From Paraspadella gotoi (lineage: Eukaryota > Chaetognatha), in contig CM119263.1 of the NCBI GenBank assembly GCA_051294375.1, positions 9,087,709 to 9,151,708 on the forward strand: DNA of 64,000 nucleotides. The letters run 5' to 3'. The notes under the pieces are model-generated. The model was given only the letters and a program-made list of their open reading frames with translations. It was not told the origin of the DNA and did no database searches. Every line of letters starts with the position of its first letter. Position 1 is the stretch's first letter. The translations under genes were made by a program, and so were the position numbers. Of the stretch, positions 57,361-64,000 are shown piece by piece.

Positions 57361-58909
57361 TAAGGGACCAAGTGTAACAGGGGTGGGTTAAAAAAGCTGC
57401 ACACTCACCACATACTGGCTTGACCTCCTTTTAACTTAGCTGTTCTTCTCATCTCTCACTTTCTTCTTCTATATCTCATTTGGCTGACTAAGTAGGTTAT
57501 AACATATATTTCCTATAAATCAGCGACGTCTCTTTTTCCTTTGGAAATCTCGATCTCGGCGTACGGATGATGAGTCTTTTCGCAATTTAAATCGATTTTC
57601 TATCTCTATCTCTAAAAAAGGTAAGATCTAATTTTAAAAGTTTACTTTACTTTATTACACATTATGTTTTATACAGAAACAAAACTCGAGGAGATTGAAG
57701 TCGAAAATTGTAAGGGTATCGACTGTTTATTTTAAACTTTCTTTTTCAAAGATTCTGTTAATTGGAATAACAATCAACAATCTTTCGATTAATCCTACTT
57801 CTGCATAATATCTAAAATAGAAGAGAAAGTTTCGTGTACTTTTGTAGAATGTGTTTAATTGTTATAAGTTAGGAATCAATATAGTTTAATTATACATTTA
57901 AGGCTATGAATATGAAGTATTAATTAATAATTATTACAGTTTGTTTCTGTAAGAATAGAATTTAGGTGTTTAGTTGGTGTCGTTGCTTTTAAGTAATATA
58001 AAAATATAAAAAATTTAGTTTTTGTTTAAAGCCTTTAGTTCAATAGGTCTTAAACCTTAAAAAAAATTTTATAAGGCGTTGTGGTACAGTAAAAAATAGG
58101 AAAAATTAGAAGAATTTTAGGTAAAAAATCGTTTCTAATGGTGCAAAAAATAAAATAATGGATTATATAAAATATTTAGGTAGGTCAACTAAATTTTTTC
58201 GATCAAATTATTAAATTTTTGTTTCCGTTACAATAGAATAAAATTTTTTTGCCACTTCCCAGTGCAAAGAAAAATTAATGGACTATCACCATTTCAAAAT
58301 TTCCTGTGATGATAGGACCCTTAAGCTATGATATCATTTTTATCAACTGGGTCCCCTTNNNNNNNNNNNNNNNNNNNNNNNNNCTTAAATAACTTTAATG
58401 GTTTCGTTTCTCCGCTCGCAACGCCAATGCACCGTTATTATGTTTTCGTAACATTATGTAAATATCGAGGATCCATCTTTCTCTTTCATTATCTTCCTTT
58501 TCTTTACATCTATCTCCTTTTCTTCTCTCCCTTTCTTCTTGTTCTCTCTTTCACTTCTTCTCCCTTTTTCCTCTTCCTCTTCCTCCTCCCAACAATAATC
58601 ATCGATGGGCGCATCTGCGCATTTGAAAGGGGCGATACTTTATTTTCGCCGGCGTTAATCTTTTTTCTTTCTTCATTTTCTTCCCGTTTTTTTTTTCCTT
58701 CTTTTAATTTCCTCGCGCTCCGTCTCCTCCCTCCCTCTCTTCCTCCCTCCCTTCCTCCCTCTCTCCCTCTCTTTCCTTCCTCCCTCCGGTCTTTCTCCGC
58801 CTCTATATTTTTTTTCCCTTCCCTCGCCTAATCTTTTCCTCTGCCGCGCGATTGCTTTGACTAATTGCAAATTATTCGTCGTCGTCGTCGGTGTCATTGT
58901 CGTCGCTCG

Positions 58910-58945
<36 letters not shown>

Positions 58946-59095
58946 CCAGAAATGTAATTCGAGTTTTTAAAAACATAAATTAACCGCAAATGTCCTGAGA
59001 GGAGAAAAGAGATGGAGATTTCGCTAGAATTCTTTTTCGCGTTTGCATCGAGAATTAACGGGAAACGAGATTTAAAGAGACAATAGATGGAGAGA

Positions 59096-59147
<52 letters not shown>

Positions 59148-59400
59148 GAGAGAGAGAGAAGACAGAGAGAGAGAGAGAGATAGAGAGACAGAGAGAGAAT
59201 ATTTCCAAAAAGAAAACCAAATATATAAACGAAAGCGAAACATTTTTTTTCTGGTCGCGAAGAATTCCCGCATTAACCCCCATATATTTTCTTTTCGGCG
59301 CCACTCTTCTCCTCCCGCCCACTTGCCACGCCCTTTTCCATCACCCTCCACCCCCCTCAACCCCGCCACCTCCATTCTCTCTTTTCTCCGTCGAGCCCCT
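57361..59400. other. No recognised gene; AT-rich then pyrimidine-rich DNA
   Basis: 57.4-58.3 kb is AT-rich, with a 25-N gap at 58359-58383. 58.48-58.83 kb is CT/CTT-rich, (TCG)n occupies 58876-58944, and (GA)n 59087-59198. Confidence 0.6.
58876..58944 (+). repeat. (TCG)n trinucleotide repeat
   Basis: Two blocks of TCG repeat separated by a short interruption (GGTGTCATTGTCGTCGCTCGG). Not in a convincing frame. Confidence 0.9.
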
Positions 59401-59407
59401 CCTTCAA

Positions 59408-59418
59408 TATATATAAAG
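59408..59418 (+). promoter_or_regulatory. Candidate TATA box
   Basis: TATATATAAAG, a near-consensus TATA box, at the end of a C/T-rich stretch and 139 bp before a short ORF with a good start context. No initiator motif is clear. Confidence 0.3.
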
Positions 59419-59556
59419 ACCTTCAATAGACCTTAACATTCTCCGTCTTCCATTTCTCATTCCTTCTCATAAATCCTGTCGTCGTCGTCATCTCTTCCTC
59501 CTCCTCTCTCCTTCCTCTCCTCCTCCTCCTCCTCCCTGGCCAAGAGATGGAATAAA

Positions 59557-59676
59557 ATGGCTGCCGAGAACGAGAATAAAATGGGCGACGAAGATGAATC
59601 AAAATGGCGAACGGATGATGGGGAGGCGGTGGCTGCCGCCGACGGGTGGTGGAGAATGGGTAGAAAGGAGAAGTGA
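59557..59676 (+). CDS. Short ORF of 39 codons, hypothetical
   Basis: ATG in a favourable context (AAAATGGCT). It starts MAAENENKMGDEDESKW and ends GWWRMGRKEK before TGA, acidic first and basic last. A two-codon upstream ORF (ATG GAA TAA) lies just before it. No domain or family is recognised. It could be the first coding exon of a larger gene, or chance. Confidence 0.18.
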   Translation: MAAENENKMGDEDESKWRTDDGEAVAAADGWWRMGRKEK

Positions 59677-60063
59677 AATGATGGATCAGGTTGGGTGTTG
59701 AACGATGATAGAGTGAGAGCGATGAACGATTTAGGGATACAACGAAAGAAAACCGAATTGGCCCGTCGTTGATGAAACTGTAAATGCGGCGACCGATCGA
59801 CTACAGTGGAAACTGTTTTAGCGATTTACCTTGGGTACAAGATCCGACAAAACCTATGACCGAAAAATAAAGCATGACACGTCGTGTTTAGATTAAGGAA
59901 TGAGGCGGGTCGGGAAAGAATAGGGAGGGGAAACGAAAAGTATAGGACGGACTTAGAAATTTACAAATTGAATTTCTATGTACATATTTGTTAAATGTAA
60001 GATTAAATGAAAATGACGATGAATAGAGGTGGAAGAGAACGAGATAGAGTGAGAGAGAGAGAG

Positions 60064-60123
<60 letters not shown>

Positions 60124-60253
60124 CCAACGAATGAAACAAAGAGGAAAAATCAGGAGACAGAAACGTGGAAGTCTGAAGACGAAATTGTGGTTCCAACGGT
60201 CGCAGAAGACCTTTACGGCCATCAACTCCGTCCAAATGTCTTTTCATCTTGTA

Positions 60254-60258
<5 letters not shown>

Positions 60259-60328
<70 letters not shown>

Positions 60329-60348
60329 TCTCTCTCTCTCTCTCTCTC
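60259..60348 (+). repeat. (CT)n microsatellite facing a (GA)n tract
   Basis: A GA tract at 60050-60122 and this CT tract are about 140 bp apart in opposite sense, able to pair as a large foldback. The DNA between them is ordinary. Confidence 0.88.
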
Positions 60349-60579
60349 GCTGGAGAAAAGAAGTACTTTGTCGAATGGCTTTCATAAGTCTGCTGCTATG
60401 CGATGAAATTGCTGGTTTTGATATTGCCTTTTTTTTGCGCGCGATAGCTGACGGTTGAGAAAGGGCAGGGGATTGGGGGGCGTAGAATGGGATTTGATTC
60501 TTTGTTGGGAGAAACAGAGAGGAAGGAGAGAAAGAGGTAAAAGTGATGTTAAACTAAGGAATATGATTGGAGGAAACAT

Positions 60580-61400
60580 TGTTGGTGAAGTAGAAAAGAA
60601 GTAAAAATGAAAGTTGAGGTGAATGGGAACGAGGAAGAAACAAGAGAAGAACGAGGGAAGAACGAGAACGAAGAGAGAACGAACGAGAGAAGACTGAGAA
60701 CGAAGAGAGAACGAGAACGAAGAGAAAAAACGGAGAAAAGAAGAGAACGAAGAGAAGATAATAGAGTGAAAAAAGAGAAACTAGAATGAAGAGAAGAACG
60801 AGAACAAAGAGAAGAACAAAGAGCAAGAACGAAGGAAGAATAGAGACTAATGAAAAAAGACGGAACGAAGAGAAGATCGAAACGAGACGAATTAAAACGA
60901 AAGAGAGTGAGAGAAGCTGCACCCTACAGATTGTCGCGTGTTGTGACGAAATCGATTCGGTGAGAATATATTCAACGCGAGGAAGTGACAAACGTGAACG
61001 CGACATAGAAAAAAGAAAAAAAGTTTTAATAGATAAATTTTGGTTTAAGGGTAAGTAGTAAACGGAAAAAGGGAGCACAAGATTTTATATTTGAGACCAA
61101 CGAAAAAGAGAAAGCCTTCTGTGTTAGGGAAACGATAAAAAAAAAGGGAACGAAGAAAAGAAGGGAGACAAGAAAAAGGAAAAAGATGAAAATTAAAAAG
61201 AAGAATAAAATCTTCCGGAATTTTTTTTTTTTTTTGTTCTCCGAATATGAATTTCTTTTCACTCTATTGTCAGCGATTTTAATATCGCGACCGATGGAGG
61301 AAAGGAAAGAAAAAAAAAGAAAAGAAAAAGATTTCGATTTCTCGATGACGTGGAGAGGCGTGACGTGGCGCCAATGGTGACGCTCACAGAGGTGACGATC
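60580..61400. other. Purine-rich degenerate repeat, no recognised gene
   Basis: Degenerate GAACGAAGAGA-type repeat on the plus strand (about 60610-60910), giving low-complexity Lys/Glu/Arg frames. The rest is A-rich. Confidence 0.6.
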
Positions 61401-61502
61401 GAGTCGGAGTGACATTACGACTGAAATGACATCAAATTTTTGATTCATTACCTCAAATTACAATCTATTTTTATTACGATAGAAATTTTTAAGAATGGAA
61501 TT

Positions 61503-61523
61503 GTATGTATGTATGTATGTATG

Positions 61524-61554
<31 letters not shown>

Positions 61555-61633
61555 GTATGTATGTATGTATATATGTATGTAGGTATGTATGTATGTATGT
61601 ATGTATGTATGTATGTATGTATGTATGTATGTA
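61503..61633 (+). repeat. (GTAT)n tetranucleotide microsatellite
   Basis: About 32 units with three variant units (GTAA near 61551, TATA near 61570 and GTAG near 61581). The long MYVC frame across it is an artefact of the repeat. Confidence 0.95.
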
Positions 61634-62129
61634 TCTATAGGTATTTACTGCTTCAATTATGTATTTCTATTATCTATCTTTAATCCTAATCCCTGACCTT
61701 TTTTTTCCTTTCTCCTCATCTCTTTCATACCACTTTTCTACTCTCTCTCCACTTTTTTTTCCAACCCCTCTTTTTCTTTCCTCACTGTCTCTCCTCTCTT
61801 TCTTTCCTTTTCCATCCATCCCTTTTCCTCTCTTTCNNNNNNNNNNGAGAGCAAGAGGCTGAAAGCAAAAATCGCGCGTCGAGATGCAAATCTTCGCGTC
61901 AAAGAAGATTATGAAAACGAAGGATTAACGTATAATGAAGAAGGAAAACGAACGAAGCTGGAAAGAACGATCAGCGAACAAATCCAGGAACGAATTCAAA
62001 GTAGAAATGACTTTAAAAAAAAAGAAAACAAATGAACAAGAAAATGAGGGGAAACTGGGAAATATAATCGAAAAAACCACGAGAAAAAATTTGACACCTC
62101 GAAGGTTTCGAAGTGCGAACCAATCAATG

Positions 62130-62191
62130 TTTGACAATGAGAGTCAATCAGTGACGACGATTTGACAATGAGGGCCAATCAGCGACGACGA
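62130..62191 (+). promoter_or_regulatory. 31-bp tandem repeat with CCAAT and TGACG motifs
   Basis: Two units start TTTGACAATGAG at 62130 and 62161 and end in CAATCAGYGACGACGA. The second holds GCCAATCAGCG, a good CCAAT box, and GAACCAATCAATG precedes the first. This may be a promoter for the GC-rich stretch at 62570-62830. Confidence 0.4.
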
Positions 62192-62569
62192 TTTTAGAAA
62201 ATGGTGTAAGGCAAATGAGCAAGACGAGGAAATGAGTCTTCGTAATCCCGGATTTCGTGAATAGTGACTCGAGACGGTTTTGCCTCCTTTCATTTTCTCG
62301 AATCAACTCGAACCCCCACAATATCCCCTCTTTACCCTGGATATTCATAGTGTCTTTTCTTTCTTTCTTTTTCCACCTCNNNNNNNNNNNNNNNNNNNNN
62401 NNNNNNNNNNNNNNNNNNNNNNNNNNNNNNNNNNNNNNNNNNNNNNNNNNNNNNNNNNNNNNNNNNNNNNNNNNNNNNNNNNNNNNNNNNNNNNNNNNNN
62501 NNNNNNNNNNNNNNNNNNNNNNNNNNNNNNNNNNNNNNNNNNNNNNNNNNNNNNNNNNNNNNNNNNNNN

Positions 62570-62830
62570 CGCTAATCGGTGGGCGGCGCCAGTCCCGGCC
62601 GCCCGTCTCTCTTTTTGATGCCATTCGAGCCCATCAATGATGCCCAATGATGCCGAGACGCTTAGCCGCGCGTCTCAAAAGGCCAGAAGATTATGGCATC
62701 GAGACGCCGCCTTAGCGCCTCACTCCGGGGAGAAGAGGGAGATGGCGATGGGGGTAGTGGGGTTAGTAGGGGGAAAGGAAGGAGGTCGAACGATGTCAAA
62801 GACGAGACCAGTGGAATAATCTGACGTAAG
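62570..62830 (+). other. Candidate first exon ending at CGTAAG|GTAAGT
   Basis: CpG-rich stretch after a 190-N gap, ending in a consensus donor at 62830/62831. A plus-strand frame of 60 codons stops 11 bases before the splice site, so it would be a non-coding or uORF-bearing first exon. A possible acceptor, GTCGTCGTTTCAG, lies at 63953. No protein was recognised. Confidence 0.28.
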
Positions 62831-63842
62831 GTAAGTTCGTTCAGTCTATTTCGATGTTCGAAAGTCGATTTTTAATGAAACTAAAAAGCGTCACAGGTTG
62901 TCGTTTCTAGTTACTTCTGATACAGTAGTGAGACTGAAGCCAAACTGTGGCTCCGCGCGCCGCTTGAGTCAAAGATTTGAATCTTTCAAAGAAAAAAAAG
63001 AACAACAAGAGTAAGAGAAGGAAAAAGGAGAAGAAGGAAGAAAGCGGATTAGTGAAAAGTTAGAAAACATTTTTTTTTATGACCAGTCGAAATAAGACNN
63101 NNNNNNNNNNNNNNNNNNNNNNNNNNNNNNNNNNNNNNNNNNNNNNNNNNNNNNNNNNNNNNNNNNNNNNNNNNNNNNNNNNNNNNNNNNNNNNNNNNNN
63201 NNNNNNNNNNNNNNNNNNNNNNNNNNNNNNNNNNNNNNNNNNNNNNNNNNNNNNNNNNNNNNNNNNNNNNNNNNNNNNNNNNNNNNNNNNNNNNNNNNNN
63301 NNNNNNNNNNNNNNNNNNNNNNNNNNNNNNNNNNNNNNNNNNNAGAGAGAGTAAACAGTTCGGGGGGAAAACAATCTGTCTCATCTGCTTGACTGAGCGC
63401 CATCCTCCGGAAATGGCAGATAGTGGAGCGGCAAGCGGCCGACACGACCGGGAGAAGAAGAGGAATGGCTTTGGGGTGGCTTTGTGGCATTGGGGAAAGT
63501 GAGGGAGGAAATGTTTTTAACAATTGTTTACAATAAGATTTAAATATTCTAAATAATTACTTTTTTAAGCCAAACTTGTAAGTATTCTCGAAAAAGAGTT
63601 TCAAAGTTCTTGACAGAAATTTCAAAGAACGGACAACGAATTTCGGCGATTCTTACTTTGAAAATGTTTGCGAACGTAAATGAATATGAAAATTTAATAA
63701 ATCGTCAAATCTCATCTTGCGCCACCCACTTTGCTTTTCCCTTATTTGTTTCTTTTTGATAACCTCTCCATTCATTATGTTTTCGCGTTTGATTCTGTTT
63801 GTTTTTGTCTGTTTTGCTCTATTTTTCTCAATTTCATCTGTC

Positions 63843-63879
<37 letters not shown>

Positions 63880-64000
63880 CTCGCTCTTTCTCCCCCGCGA
63901 TGTCTCGTTCTCTCTTTCTCTCCCTTCCTTCCTTATCTCTGTCGTCGTTTCAGGCCACAAGTGCAATGATGTGCGCCCAAGCTTACTAGAGAGAGAGAGA
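62831..64000. other. No recognised gene; 245-N gap and (CT)n tract
   Basis: AT- and purine-rich DNA, a gap at 63099-63343, and (CT)n at 63844-63886. After TTTCAG at 63953 the sequence GCCACAAGTGCAATG could begin an exon that meets the window end. Confidence 0.45.

Noticed and set aside
61440-61640. MYVC-repeat open frame
   Set aside because: Produced entirely by the GTAT tetranucleotide repeat.

Overview
This is a nuclear genomic window from an animal. The recognisable genes are intron-split, use AATAAA poly(A) signals and belong to animal families: a Na+/K+-ATPase beta subunit and an Nkx6-class homeobox gene. The beta subunit has a WGKIGLFY membrane-entry motif and a compact 310-residue form like the arthropod (nervana) proteins, so an arthropod or other protostome is the best guess. 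I cannot name the organism. The DNA is very rich in (GA)n/(CT)n microsatellites (more than 30 tracts).

The main structural fact is that the window holds several noisy copies of the same loci. Many gaps are exactly 25 N long, and the copies differ by scattered one-base insertions and deletions even inside exons. This fits a long-read, gap-filled assembly in which raw-read copies were inserted beside gaps. Gene copy number here should not be taken at face value.

Layout: (1) 1-5.7 kb: a noisy direct repeat (1-1715 and 4080-5690) with minus-strand splice-like signals but no recognised gene. (2) 5.7-8.9 kb: no recognised gene, with a CTTT tract. (3) 8.9-21.3 kb: three or four copies of a gene for a small secreted cysteine-rich protein. 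It has a signal-peptide exon followed by one-module exons, each with a twin CX3C motif (CX3C-X10/11-CX3C). Two copies form an inverted pair around 11.4-11.75 kb. (4) 21.3-29.8 kb: no recognised gene; microsatellites, AT-rich DNA and gaps. (5) 29.8-47.5 kb: the Na+/K+-ATPase beta gene on the plus strand, shown best by exons 1-3 at 33716-35465 and exons 4-5 at 41254-42060, with a frameshifted forward copy at 31-33 kb and an inverted copy at 35.6-37.4 kb. Tail to tail with it, on the minus strand, are the last two coding exons of an Nkx6-type homeobox gene (45418-44641). (6) 47.5-57.4 kb: a second, error-rich copy of the beta-subunit/Nkx6 region. (7) 57.4-64 kb: no recognised gene; microsatellites, a candidate TATA-box promoter and a candidate CCAAT promoter with first exon.

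The beta subunit supports folding, membrane delivery and ion affinity of the Na+/K+ pump. Nkx6 is a developmental transcription factor. Nothing suggests they work in one pathway; they are simply neighbours. The twin-CX3C secreted modular protein is the best candidate for something undescribed.
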